A DNA stretch of 61,648 nt from MVRV01 sp964646755 (lineage in GTDB: Bacteria > Desulfobacterota > Syntrophia > Syntrophales > Smithellaceae), in the NCBI GenBank assembly GCA_964646755.1, contig CAZYIE010000018.1:1-61648 (forward strand), read 5' to 3'. Below the pieces are notes generated by a model. The model did not search any database. It was not told the DNA's origin and worked only from the letters and a program-made list of their open reading frames with translations. A program made the position numbers and the translations under genes. Every line of letters begins with the position of its first letter. Positions within the stretch are counted from its first letter, which is position 1. Positions 35,049 through 44,591 of the stretch are shown here, piece by piece.

Positions 35049-36842
35049 CTATTTTGCGTATAATGCATCAATCTGATCCTTGCATTTTTCAAAGACAACG
35101 CGCCTCTTGAGTTTCATGGTCTGAGTCAACATGCCGTTGGCCAGGGTAAAAGGTTCGCTCATAAATATGAATTTTTTCGGGATCTCATAAGCGGCATATT
35201 TATCCTTGAGGGTATTTGCTATTTCACTTACAAGAAATTTTTTTACCTCATCCATTTTAATGAGTTGTTCATGATCTTTAGGGAGATTATTTTTTTCCGC
35301 CCATTTATCCAACGCGATAAAATCAGGAATTACCAGACAAACATTAAACTCGCGACCTTCCCCGTAGATCATGGCATTTTCAATGAAGTGGTTCAGTTTA
35401 ATATCTTCTTCAATCGCTACCGGAAACACATATTTACCGTTTTCCAGTTTAAACTGCTCTTTGAGCCTTCCGGTAATAAACAGGAATCCTTCCTTGTCCA
35501 GACGTCCGCGGTCGCCCGTCCGGAATCCGCCGTCAGGAGTCATTACAGCCGCTGTGGCTTCGGGCTTGTTATAATACCCCTGCATAACATTAGGTCCGTA
35601 AATAATTATTTCGCCATCAGTTGCATCCGGTCCGACTACCGATTTATCAATGACTATCTTGCATTTATCCATCACCGGGCCGACGCTGCCTATCTTGTAT
35701 TTAGACGGGCAATTCATGGTTGCTCCCGGCGAGGTCTCGGTCAACCCGTAAGCGTCATAAAGAGGAATGCCCATATCCCAGAAAAAGTGAGATATTTCCG
35801 GATTCATCGCGGCGCTGCCTGTCATGGACCCGGTCAATTTGCCGCCGAGTTTTTCCCGGATTTTCTTAAAAACAATAGCGTCCGCAATTTTAAATTTCAG
35901 GTTGGTCATAAAATCGGATTTGCCTAGTGCCGCAAGCTCTCGCTTCTTCTTGGCGCTCTCCACTCCCATAACGAACAATTTCCTGGGAAGCCCGCCTTCT
36001 TCATTCATCTTCGTCCATAACCCGTCATATACTCTATTGAAAACCCTGGGCACGGCAATAAGATAAGTCGGCTTAACCAAGAGTAAATCGTCACCGATGG
36101 TAGTTGCGCTTTCCGCAAAACCGATTGACCCGCCCAGATGGCAGTATGTGACAAGTTCCGCAAGACCGAAGACATGCGCCCAGGGCAGGATGGACAGGGT
36201 TCTGTCATTTTCATTCATATTCGGGAAGTTAACCGTCGTAGCATGAGCGTTGCTCGTTATGTTGCCCTGGGAAAGGAGCACGCCTTTCGGGTCGCCGGTA
36301 GTTCCCGAAGTGTAAATCAGAATGCAGATGGAAGAATGTTCCGGATATATGCTTTTTACTTTCTGGGCAGCGCCTTTTTTTTCTATATCCGCCAGGGTAT
36401 CCGGCCCTTCACCCTCCATCAGTATAACTTTTTTCAACGTTGATATTGCCGAAATGCTCTCTTTGATTTTTTCGTATATTTCTTTCTTGGTTATAAAAAG
36501 CACCTTCACTTTAGCGTCATTTATTATGTATTTCCATACTTGGACCAGTTCAGCCTCATACATGGGCACAAGTCTGGCGCCCAGACCGTTAGTGGCGTAA
36601 AAACATACCGCCCAGTCGGTGCTGTTGTTGGAGATAATGCCTACGGCATCGTCTTTGCCAATACCCAACTGACTCAACCCGCTTCTGACATTGTCCACAC
36701 GCGATCCGAAATCAGCAAAGGTTATCCAGTCATATTGATTTAAGTTCTTGTTTTTCGTTCCCAGAAAAGGTCTCTGTGCAAATTTGGGAATGGATTTCTC
36801 CAGCATCTCCACGATATTGTCCGGCTTGGTTAATTGATACAT
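35049..36842 (-). CDS. Long-chain acyl-CoA synthetase (AMP-forming)
   Basis: 597 residues, complete. YTSGTTGDPKGV (near residue 185), YGLTETSPG and FRTGDRGRLDKEG mark the ligase family. Paralogous to 21325-23091. It may activate the acid imported by the LIV transporter upstream, or a fatty acid. 63 bases upstream of the TetR gene. Confidence 0.92.
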   Translation of the reverse strand: MYQLTKPDNIVEMLEKSIPKFAQRPFLGTKNKNLNQYDWITFADFGSRVDNVRSGLSQLGIGKDDAVGIISNNSTDWAVCFYATNGLGARLVPMYEAELVQVWKYIINDAKVKVLFITKKEIYEKIKESISAISTLKKVILMEGEGPDTLADIEKKGAAQKVKSIYPEHSSICILIYTSGTTGDPKGVLLSQGNITSNAHATTVNFPNMNENDRTLSILPWAHVFGLAELVTYCHLGGSIGFAESATTIGDDLLLVKPTYLIAVPRVFNRVYDGLWTKMNEEGGLPRKLFVMGVESAKKKRELAALGKSDFMTNLKFKIADAIVFKKIREKLGGKLTGSMTGSAAMNPEISHFFWDMGIPLYDAYGLTETSPGATMNCPSKYKIGSVGPVMDKCKIVIDKSVVGPDATDGEIIIYGPNVMQGYYNKPEATAAVMTPDGGFRTGDRGRLDKEGFLFITGRLKEQFKLENGKYVFPVAIEEDIKLNHFIENAMIYGEGREFNVCLVIPDFIALDKWAEKNNLPKDHEQLIKMDEVKKFLVSEIANTLKDKYAAYEIPKKFIFMSEPFTLANGMLTQTMKLKRRVVFEKCKDQIDALYAK

Positions 36843-36914
36843 CAGATTCCTCCTTAGAATTATTTATTATTACTTATTATTAAATTAATAATTCCATCAT
36901 GTTTCCCACATGAC

Positions 36915-38267
36915 TTAGCCGGACTTTTTTCCCACTAATCCGTATTTTTTAAAAATATATTCATTATCTTCGCCGATATCGGCGGAAAGCCACTTGACTC
37001 TTAAAGGCGTTTTCGACAACTTGCCGGTTACAGGTAAGGTTACGATTCCGTAAGATGGATGTTCTACCTTAACAAAGGAGCCACGAACCTGCCAGTGCTT
37101 TTCCTGAAGGACCTCTTTGGGTGTTAACATTTTTGTTGTGACCGGAAGCCCTCCCCCTCGCCACTTGGAGCGGGCTGATTTTACGCTGAAGGAAGAAAAT
37201 TTTTCATTAATCTCATCGTAAGTATACTTGCCGACAGCATCCTCTACTTCATTATTCAATTCCTTGACTTTATCAATGTCATCCGTGATTCGATCAAGTA
37301 GCGTTTTCCATTCTTCTTCCAGCTTCCATTTCCCCAAGATTCTCATAGCTGCCCGAAAGTCCTGATCCCGAAAGCAGGCAATGGCCACATAGCTGTCTTT
37401 GCATTTAAAAAATCCGTAAGGGCAAAGGCCGTAATCGAGAGTCCCGTAACGAAACCTAGGTTTTTTCCAGACGTAGCCTATGGTTGGCGGGAAGCCGACA
37501 CAGGAGGCGTAAGCATCGGCTGAAGCGATATCAACCATTTGTCCTTCACCGGTCCGGCGCTTGAAGAAAGAAGCCACAAGACCTCCGCAGGCTGCTGCGA
37601 CAGCGGATGTATATCCGGCGGCATAAAACCCCGCACGGGTCGGCCAGTTATAAGGTTCCGGAGTGTTCGGAAGATCGCCGATCAGAGCAGCAAGACCGGA
37701 CTCGGCCTGCGAGGTCAGGTCAGTCCAGGGCATGCCAGCCATCTCTTTGCCCTTGGCAGTGTAATGACCATAAGGCGTGATGGCGATATAAATCAGGCCG
37801 GGATTGAGTTCCCGCAATTGCCGGTAGCCAATTCCCCATTCATCCATTTCGCCTGGGGCAAAGGTTTCAATCAGAACATCGGCCCTGTTCACAAGGCGTT
37901 TCAGGTTTTCTCTATCTTCTACTTTGCTCAAATCCAGGGAAACATTGCGCTTGTTCCGGCTCTCCATCAAATAGGGAATGCCCACGCCTTTTACATTGGC
38001 CCCGTAAGGGCTCATGATTCGAGACGGATCTCCTTCGGGTGGTTCAATCTTAATAACCTCGGCACCGGCTTCGGCGAAAAAACTCGCTGTAATATTGCCG
38101 GAAAAATTGGCATAACTTAAGTCGAGGACCATCATGTCATCAAGGGCTTCCGGTTTCCCTTCGGAGGTCATCATTTTCGATAGAAGCTGGCTCCATTCGG
38201 ACAACGGCCCGGACGAACTTGTCTTCTGCAAGTATCTGGAATAAACGCGCTCTTTAATGGTCCTCAC
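36915..38267 (-). CDS. CaiB/BaiF family (class III) CoA-transferase
   Basis: About 450 residues from a GTG at 38267 that overlaps the preceding CoA-transferase gene by 14 bases; the start is uncertain. After an N-terminal extension of about 45 residues the family fold begins at MVLDLSYANFSG. The catalytic aspartate lies in WTDLTSQAESGL. It transfers CoA between acyl-CoA and a free acid. It is next to a paralogue, so the pair may form a heteromer or serve two substrates. Confidence 0.87.
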   Translation of the reverse strand: MRTIKERVYSRYLQKTSSSGPLSEWSQLLSKMMTSEGKPEALDDMMVLDLSYANFSGNITASFFAEAGAEVIKIEPPEGDPSRIMSPYGANVKGVGIPYLMESRNKRNVSLDLSKVEDRENLKRLVNRADVLIETFAPGEMDEWGIGYRQLRELNPGLIYIAITPYGHYTAKGKEMAGMPWTDLTSQAESGLAALIGDLPNTPEPYNWPTRAGFYAAGYTSAVAAACGGLVASFFKRRTGEGQMVDIASADAYASCVGFPPTIGYVWKKPRFRYGTLDYGLCPYGFFKCKDSYVAIACFRDQDFRAAMRILGKWKLEEEWKTLLDRITDDIDKVKELNNEVEDAVGKYTYDEINEKFSSFSVKSARSKWRGGGLPVTTKMLTPKEVLQEKHWQVRGSFVKVEHPSYGIVTLPVTGKLSKTPLRVKWLSADIGEDNEYIFKKYGLVGKKSG

Positions 38268-39612
38268 CCCCTTCGTAATTAAAAATCTTGTCCTTGGCCA
38301 GGTCATGATAAATAGGTGGTCTCTGGCCGACCCGATAATCCCAGTTACCCACCACTCTTTCTTTTTCCAATTCTTTAATCTGGTCTTCTGTCAGTCCCAT
38401 AATTTTCTTTAAGACATAGCGATTATGATAACCCAGTGGCCGGGAAAGCCATTTCGTCCGGCCCGGTGTTTTGCTGAGCATGGCGATCGGTCCTTCAATG
38501 ACCAGCTTTTTATACATATCGTCTTCAAAGGGAATAACACTTCCCCTTTCCTGCCGCCATTCATCATTGCAGATCTGCACATCATCCATTACTTCGGTTG
38601 CGGCAAAGCGGTGTTTGCGGGCCAATTCTATTACTGCGGCGGCCTCTTTCGTTTTTACCCATTCCTCAACGACTTTATTTAAGGTGAGAGCATGTTCCGG
38701 CTGGAGCCGGCGGAAAGCCTTATTATATTTTTCGTCACGGGCAAGGTCTTCGCGGCCCAGGGCTTTACAAAAAGATTGAAATTGCTTATCCGAGGCAATG
38801 GCCAGCGCGAGAAATTTTCCATCGAGCGTCTTAAATATTCCCGAGGGGGCCATGGTGGGGTCCGAATTGCCGGTGCGCCCGAGATCATTGCCGGTTGCAT
38901 CGGAATAGGTAAAATGGGATAATGCCCGCATCAGGATTTCCGCCTGACATCCGTCGAGATACTGCCCATCACCGGTGCGTTCCCGGTAGTTGAGGGCAAT
39001 AAGAATCAGCATGGCCGCGTAATATCCGGGGAAAAAATCACCGAAAAAATCCGGAACCTTGAAATATTTATCAGTCTCCGGATGACCTGTTACCGACAGG
39101 ACGCCGCTGGCGCCCTGGGCCAGCAAGTCCCAGCCGGGATTATACCTTTTCGGTCCATACTGTCCGTAAGTGCTCAGACTGGCATAAATGACTTTAGGAT
39201 TAATTTTACTGATCTGAGAATAGCCGATGCCCCAGGCTTCCACAGTCCCGGAGGTGAAATTTTCGATGACGATATCGGCTTTTTCCGCGAGTTTCAGGAT
39301 TAGATCCTTGCCTTTGGGTTTCTTAACATCAATGGCAACAAAATATTTGCTCTGATTGATAAAATGCCACAGGGGATTGGAGTGCTTCCAATACTTGCCC
39401 CAGTAAGTGCCACCCCGCCAGTAGTCGCCCTGATTGGGAACTTCCACTTTAATGACCTCGGCGCCATACTGCGCCAGGAATTTCGCCGCCGTCGGGCCGA
39501 AAATCATGTGAGATAGATCGAGCACACGGATGCCTTTGAGCGCTTCCGCTTTTTTATCGGTGTCCTGCGGGGCAAAAAGCTTGTTGGTAAAACCAAAATA
39601 ATCTTCAGTCAT
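38254..39612 (-). CDS. CaiB/BaiF family (class III) CoA-transferase
   Basis: 452 residues with VLDLSHMIFGP, GAEVIKVEVP and the catalytic Asp162 in GWDLLAQGASG. It follows livF by two bases, tying CoA activation to transport. Class III transferases move CoA without ATP cost, which suits an energy-limited anaerobe. Confidence 0.9.
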   Translation of the reverse strand: MTEDYFGFTNKLFAPQDTDKKAEALKGIRVLDLSHMIFGPTAAKFLAQYGAEVIKVEVPNQGDYWRGGTYWGKYWKHSNPLWHFINQSKYFVAIDVKKPKGKDLILKLAEKADIVIENFTSGTVEAWGIGYSQISKINPKVIYASLSTYGQYGPKRYNPGWDLLAQGASGVLSVTGHPETDKYFKVPDFFGDFFPGYYAAMLILIALNYRERTGDGQYLDGCQAEILMRALSHFTYSDATGNDLGRTGNSDPTMAPSGIFKTLDGKFLALAIASDKQFQSFCKALGREDLARDEKYNKAFRRLQPEHALTLNKVVEEWVKTKEAAAVIELARKHRFAATEVMDDVQICNDEWRQERGSVIPFEDDMYKKLVIEGPIAMLSKTPGRTKWLSRPLGYHNRYVLKKIMGLTEDQIKELEKERVVGNWDYRVGQRPPIYHDLAKDKIFNYEGGEDH

Positions 39613-39614
39613 CT

Positions 39615-40319
39615 TTACATTCCTATATAAGCTTTCTTGACCAGTTCGTTGTTTAAGAGAAAATCATTCGTTCCTTCCAGCACAATGTGACCGTCCTGTA
39701 AAACATAACCCCGGTCGGCGATTTCCAGGGCATAAAGCGCATTTTGTTCCGACAGGAGCACGGTAATTCCGTCAGCGGGAAATGTTTTGATGACGTCATA
39801 GATCTGAGACATAATGAGAGGGCTGAGACCAAGCGACGGCTCATCGATCATGAGGAGTTTGGGCTGGGCCATCAATCCGCGGGCAATTACCAGCATTTGC
39901 TGCTCTCCGCCACTCATCAGGCTGGCCCTCTGACCGGAGCGTTCCTTTAGAATGGGAAATAAAGTGCATACCTTATCCATTGTTTTCTTCCGCTGCTGCC
40001 AGGCTAGCGGCGTACAGGCTCCCATGAGCAGATTTTCTTTCACGGTCAGATAAGTAAATATTTTTCTTCCTTCGGGAATCTGAGATATGCCGAGCTTAAC
40101 AATCTTGTCGGAAGACAGTTTTTGTATTTCGGTACCCATAAAGGAGATACTTCCCGTTTTTATAGGCATTACCGCGGAGATATTGTTCAGCACCGTCGTT
40201 TTTCCAGCCCCGTTCCCGCCCAGCAGGGCAACAATTTCTCCCTTGTGAACTTCAAGATTCACTCCGTGCAGGACAGGGATTACGCCGTAGGCGGCGCTCA
40301 GATCATTAATGTTGAGCAT
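39615..40319 (-). CDS. livF: LIV-type ABC transporter ATP-binding protein LivF
   Basis: 234 residues. Walker A GGNGAGKTT, signature LMSGGEQQML, Walker B LLMIDEPSLGLSP. It overlaps livG by 14 bases. With livG, livM, livH and livK it completes a LIV-type importer; the substrate may be an organic or aromatic acid rather than an amino acid, given the CoA genes that follow. Confidence 0.93.
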   Translation of the reverse strand: MLNINDLSAAYGVIPVLHGVNLEVHKGEIVALLGGNGAGKTTVLNNISAVMPIKTGSISFMGTEIQKLSSDKIVKLGISQIPEGRKIFTYLTVKENLLMGACTPLAWQQRKKTMDKVCTLFPILKERSGQRASLMSGGEQQMLVIARGLMAQPKLLMIDEPSLGLSPLIMSQIYDVIKTFPADGITVLLSEQNALYALEIADRGYVLQDGHIVLEGTNDFLLNNELVKKAYIGM

Positions 40320-41056
40320 AACGAGCTCCTAGATAGGCCTCAATGATTTTGGGGTCAGAGGTTACTTCCTTGGGTGGACCCTCGGCAATTTTTTTGCCAT
40401 ATTGCAGCACAACAACTCTTTGTGTTGCGTTCATTATAATCTTCATAACGTGTTCGATCCACAGAATGCTGATAGCGAACTGATCCTGGGCGCTCCAGAT
40501 CATATCCAGCGCCCATGATGCCTCCGTTGGATTCAGTCCGGCCATGACTTCGTCAAGAAGCAGTAGTTTCGGCGTAGTGGCCAAGGCGCGGGCCAGTTCC
40601 AGCATCCGCAATTCGTAGAGATTCAGATCACGCGCCAGTGTATCACGCTTGGCAAATAACCCCACGAATTCGAGATAGTAGGAAGCCTCCAGAACAGCAT
40701 CAGGAAGGCTCATATTAGGGCGTTTTTTACCGTTGAGTACCCCTACCAGAACGCCAGCTAAGGCTGTCATGGATTCAAAANNNNNNNNNNTCAAAAGGCT
40801 GGGGGATCTGATAGGTTCGCGATATACCCAGCTTACATATTTTCGCACTGTCCATTTTCGTGATGTCCGTTCCGTCAAAACTGATTGAACCACTGTCCGA
40901 TTTGTAAATGCCACAGATCAGGTTTAACATGGTTGTTTTTCCGGCCCCGTTGGGTCCGATCAATCCAACCACTTCTCCTTCTTTAACGGAAAAGCTGACA
41001 TCACTCACTGCGGCAAGACCGCCGAAATTTTTGGATACCGTTTTTATCTCCAGCAC
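40306..41056 (-). CDS. livG: LIV-type ABC transporter ATP-binding protein LivG, split by an artificial gap
   Basis: Two coding pieces flank ten N (40781-40790). The N-terminal piece carries Walker A GPNGAGKTT and ends PQPF; the C-terminal piece starts FESMTALAG and carries LLLLDEVMAGLNPTE. Both contig ends share TCAAAA; merging them through that 6-base overlap restores one frame (PQPFESMTALAG) and a protein of about 244 residues. The gene is therefore probably intact and the gap an artefact. Confidence 0.88.
40781..40790. other. Scaffold gap (ten N) inside livG
   Basis: TCAAAA occurs at 40775-40780 and again at 40791-40796. Overlapping these two copies restores the livG frame, so the true sequence has probably no bases here and six fewer than shown. 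Confidence 0.9.
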
Positions 41057-41060
41057 TGGA

Positions 41061-42104
41061 CTAATCTCTCCTTACATGCAATTTTGGAAAATAATCACGG
41101 GGGCGCCTTTTGTGATAAAGACCCCAAAGACCTTCTCCCCGGGGCAAAAAGACGATAAGGGCGATCAGAACCAGAGGGAACATGAAGTAGTTCACGGGAC
41201 CGAGCCCCCGCAGAGAATCTTCGACAATGGAAATCAGATAAGCCCCGGGAATGGCCCCATAGAGAAAAGCCCTTCCTCCGACAATGACGATGATCAGAAT
41301 TTTAGTCATAAATTCCAGGGGCAGATAAGTTACGCCGGCGAAGGTGCGAAAGGTATGGACAATGAACCAGCCGACAATTCCGGTTAAAATGGACGGTAGT
41401 ACGTAGTAAAATACCTTGTAATGGTCGACATTCACCCCCATCATCCGGGCCACATTTTCATTTTCATTAATCGCAGCCAGGTTAATCCCGAAACGGGAAC
41501 GGACAATCCGGTCAGAGAAAAGAAGATAGGCCAGCATAAGAAAAAGGGAGAGATAATAATAAGCAATGTAATTCCAAGTGACCTTCTCAAACGTCAAAAG
41601 TGCGCTCATGCCTACGAGGCCAACTTCTCCCCGGAAGATATCTCCCCAGATGAAGGTTACATCCATAAAGGTCAGCGGCAGAATCAGAGTGATCAGAGAG
41701 AAATAGAGTCCCTTGGCAATTAAGGTAGTCGGACTTAAAAGCAGCGAGATCACAGCGCAAACGGTGATAGTTGCCGCAAGTGTCATTGCAGGGCTCCAGC
41801 CAAAGTGGAGATTCAAAAGGGCTGCCGTGTAACCACCGATCCCCAGGTATAATTGTGGACCAAAATTAACCCGGCCCGTTCCCAGCATCTGGAGCGACAG
41901 CGGAATAGCAATAGCCGCATAGAGATTGGCCGTGGTGAACATGGCCAGAATGTGAGGATAAGACGAAACAAAGAGGGGTAGAATCAGCAAAACACTGATC
42001 CCGATTATCGGATTTCTCCAGTAACGAGGTTCAATTACCCATTCTGATTTCTTGTCTCGAAAACGTGCTACAATGCGGTCCCGACGTAATTCAAAGTTTA
42101 CCAT
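41061..42104 (-). CDS. livM: LIV-type ABC transporter permease LivM
   Basis: 347 residues with about 9 membrane segments, a cytoplasmic N-terminus of about 30 residues rich in Arg/Lys, and the LivM motif GINLAAINENENVARMMGV. It overlaps livH by seven bases. Forms the membrane channel with LivH. Confidence 0.92.
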   Translation of the reverse strand: MVNFELRRDRIVARFRDKKSEWVIEPRYWRNPIIGISVLLILPLFVSSYPHILAMFTTANLYAAIAIPLSLQMLGTGRVNFGPQLYLGIGGYTAALLNLHFGWSPAMTLAATITVCAVISLLLSPTTLIAKGLYFSLITLILPLTFMDVTFIWGDIFRGEVGLVGMSALLTFEKVTWNYIAYYYLSLFLMLAYLLFSDRIVRSRFGINLAAINENENVARMMGVNVDHYKVFYYVLPSILTGIVGWFIVHTFRTFAGVTYLPLEFMTKILIIVIVGGRAFLYGAIPGAYLISIVEDSLRGLGPVNYFMFPLVLIALIVFLPRGEGLWGLYHKRRPRDYFPKLHVRRD

Positions 42105-42973
42105 AAGGTCTCTCCTGCAAAAATACCCCCGCGCCGGTAAATCATCACGACCAGTGTGATAATCAGGGCCGCAAGCCCCATGAAACGGGAAACTAGAACG
42201 AAGCTGACCGTGGCATGAATGAAGCCGATCAGATAGGAAGCAACTATACTGCCCTTGAGATTACCTAAGCCCCCGAGAATGGAAATAAGCATAGCCGTCA
42301 TCAGGAGTGACGAACCCATGAAAGGATCAACTCCCCAGAAGGGCGCAATAACTATCATGCAGATTGTCGGGGGAATCACCGAGAGGATCATGGCTAGATA
42401 GTACATCCGGTTGACATTCACGCCCATCAGCAGGGCCGCCGGCAGGTTCTGGCTGATCGCCCGGATGATCAGGCCAATCCTGGTCTTCATAAACCAGACT
42501 ACATAAATTGCCGTCACCACAATTCCCGTAATTGCGGCCACGATCATCTGATAGGCTATGGTAACACCACCTATATTCAGCATACCGTCGATAATCGTGG
42601 AAGGAATACTGACACCGTCGGTGACCGGATACAAATAATTAGCCAGATGGGCGACGGCAAGAAAAATAAGAATAGACAGAGTCAGAAGAACTTCTTCCTC
42701 TTCCAGGTAACGCTGAAAGACGCCTTTGTAAAAAACAATGAGGGCAAAGGCGCACTGGACCAGAAGCATGAGCAGGAGACTAGGCAGAAGTCCCAGACCA
42801 GCATTCTCCATAAATGCCCAGGTGACGTAGGCGGCCAGAATAAAAGTTACCCCGTATCCGAGATGAAATATTCGGAGAACACCGCAAACAAGGGAGAAAC
42901 CCAGGGATATCAAAAGATAGATTGAACCCCAAATAACAGTATAGATGACAATTTGCAGCAGGATATCACTCAT
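42098..42973 (-). CDS. livH: LIV-type ABC transporter permease LivH
   Basis: 291 residues, about 8 membrane segments. GSIYLLISLGFSLVCGVLRI is the N-terminal LivH motif and RAISQNLPAALLMGVNVNRM the coupling loop. The GGLGNLKGS segment is near the C-terminus. It is 140 bases from livK with a hairpin in between. Confidence 0.92.
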   Translation of the reverse strand: MSDILLQIVIYTVIWGSIYLLISLGFSLVCGVLRIFHLGYGVTFILAAYVTWAFMENAGLGLLPSLLLMLLVQCAFALIVFYKGVFQRYLEEEEVLLTLSILIFLAVAHLANYLYPVTDGVSIPSTIIDGMLNIGGVTIAYQMIVAAITGIVVTAIYVVWFMKTRIGLIIRAISQNLPAALLMGVNVNRMYYLAMILSVIPPTICMIVIAPFWGVDPFMGSSLLMTAMLISILGGLGNLKGSIVASYLIGFIHATVSFVLVSRFMGLAALIITLVVMIYRRGGIFAGETLW

Positions 42974-43074
42974 ATGATCTCTTTGTTTACTCCCGTTTTC
43001 CTGAACCTAAACTAAAGTCAGGTTATTATTACCGCAAACAAATATTACTTATGTGAATATTCCCTATTTTGAAG

Positions 43075-43105
43075 GGGGATCTGCGACCTGCGGCCGCAGA
43101 TCCCC
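43075..43105 (-). promoter_or_regulatory. Intercistronic stem-loop between livK and livH
   Basis: GGGGATCTGCG (43075-43085) and CGCAGATCCCC (43095-43105) form a perfect 11-bp GC-rich stem with a 9-base loop. No strong T-run follows on the minus strand. Such hairpins after binding-protein genes commonly stabilise the upstream message and limit read-through, giving more LivK than permease. Confidence 0.6.
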
Positions 43106-43113
43106 GGCATAAA

Positions 43114-44376
43114 TTATTTACGTAAATCAGTTGGCGATATGTAATCAGAATTCTTATACTTTGCGGGATAGATGACTTTCATTTCCCCCTTCTGCCACTG
43201 AACCACCGGTGTCAAATACTTGGGATGGGGAAGATTATAGTGGTACTTTGAATTCCATCCGATAGTTCCCAGCACAGCCACTTCTTCAACTTGCTCCAAT
43301 TGTTTGATGAGTTTATCAATGTTTCCCGTTCCATCTGCTTTTTCAATAGCCTTTTTGAAACCGTAAATTGTATCATAAGTTGTGTGGGAGCCGAAGATGG
43401 GACCAACCTTGTAATTCTTTACCAGATTTTCCATGAAGGGCAGAGTCTTGGGAGTAATGGCCACCTTCACCATGGAGGAACCAACCATAACACCGTTTAC
43501 TTTACCTTCGGTCATTTTCCAGGCCGGGGGCATACCGGCAAGTCCTCCCCAGATCAGCATGGGAATGTGCCGGGCACTCGATTGAGCCCACTGCTTGATA
43601 AAGGCGGACTGGTCAATGTAGCCCACGACACAGTCTATAATCCCGGCTTTGGACTTGGCAATCTCTTCGAAGATGGGGTTGAACATCTTCTGGTCGAGAG
43701 AAATAGTCGTCTCATAAACAACATTAACTCCCTTCTCTTTATAAACACCGGCCAGCGAAGGTGATACATTCGGCAAACCTTTACGCAGCGGTTTAGTCCA
43801 TTCCATATCTTCATAAATAATTGCCACATTATCGGTCTTGACCTGTTTTTTGAACACTTCTGTGTTTTCGGGAGCCCATATTTTCAGATAATTAGTAGAG
43901 ATATAATAATAAGTTTGGAAACCGAAACGGTATTTTTTATAGTTGTCACGCACACGATGCCAGATGTCATCTCCGGAACCGACGGTGCTGAAGAAAAGGT
44001 GCGGATATTCAGAGAACAGTTCCGCTCCAATCTCCATTCCGGCAACACCCATTTCGACCTTTTCCGCGATGATGATCGCCAACACGCGGTCATTCATGAC
44101 CAGCTTTTTGTAACTTTCCACGCATTTGGGAATTTCGCCCTTGGTATCCTCAACGATCAGCTTAATTTGTCTCCCCTGGATGCCGCCCGCCTTGTTAATC
44201 TCATCTACGGCCATGGTGGCAGCGCCCTTGGAGCTCAAAGAAGAGGGAGAAGACATGTTTCCCATGAAGCCGATCTTGATAGGCCCAGTTGTTTCAGGGT
44301 TTGCCGCCCAAACCCCCGTGGTCATCAGCAGAAAAATAAAAATCATTCCGATATACAGACATATCTTTTTCATCAT
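43114..44376 (-). CDS. livK: LIV-type ABC transporter substrate-binding protein LivK
   Basis: 420 residues with a signal peptide (MMKKICLYIG...TTGVWA-ANP, cleavage near residue 24). The periplasmic-binding fold begins IKIGFMGNMSS, with GAATMAVDEINKAGGIQG. It is first in the operon and binds the transported acid. A minus-strand promoter TTGACA-N17-TATGAA lies upstream (44432-44460). Confidence 0.92.
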   Translation of the reverse strand: MMKKICLYIGMIFIFLLMTTGVWAANPETTGPIKIGFMGNMSSPSSLSSKGAATMAVDEINKAGGIQGRQIKLIVEDTKGEIPKCVESYKKLVMNDRVLAIIIAEKVEMGVAGMEIGAELFSEYPHLFFSTVGSGDDIWHRVRDNYKKYRFGFQTYYYISTNYLKIWAPENTEVFKKQVKTDNVAIIYEDMEWTKPLRKGLPNVSPSLAGVYKEKGVNVVYETTISLDQKMFNPIFEEIAKSKAGIIDCVVGYIDQSAFIKQWAQSSARHIPMLIWGGLAGMPPAWKMTEGKVNGVMVGSSMVKVAITPKTLPFMENLVKNYKVGPIFGSHTTYDTIYGFKKAIEKADGTGNIDKLIKQLEQVEEVAVLGTIGWNSKYHYNLPHPKYLTPVVQWQKGEMKVIYPAKYKNSDYISPTDLRK

Positions 44377-44431
44377 GCTTCCTCCTCTGGTTTTTATATT
44401 TTTTATTACAAAAACTTACTACTGGGCAATT

Positions 44432-44460
44432 TTCATAAATCAATATAGTTTGACTGTCAA
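44432..44460 (-). promoter_or_regulatory. Promoter of the livKHMGF operon
   Basis: On the minus strand TTGACA (44455-44460), 17-bp spacer, TATGAA (44432-44437), about 55 bases before the livK start. Good -35, moderate -10. Confidence 0.55.
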
Positions 44461-44536
44461 GTTTTATTTTATTTCAGAGCTCAACTATTTTTTTTTGCTA
44501 CATATAATAGTTTTACTAAGAGTAATGCAAGAGTGA

Positions 44537-44565
44537 TTGACAATTTCAAATTAGTTAAATAAGCT
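44537..44565 (+). promoter_or_regulatory. Possible SDR gene promoter
   Basis: TTGACA (44537-44542), 17-bp spacer, TAAGCT (44560-44565), about 25 bases before the start at 44592. The -10 is weak. Confidence 0.35.
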
Positions 44566-44591
44566 AATAATCAAAATGAGGAGGTATAATT

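Noticed and set aside
44377..44591. FadR-like operator in the livK-SDR intergenic region
   Set aside because: The sequence TTTGACTGTCAA there is a short inverted repeat but lacks the TGACTGA...TCAGTCA arms.
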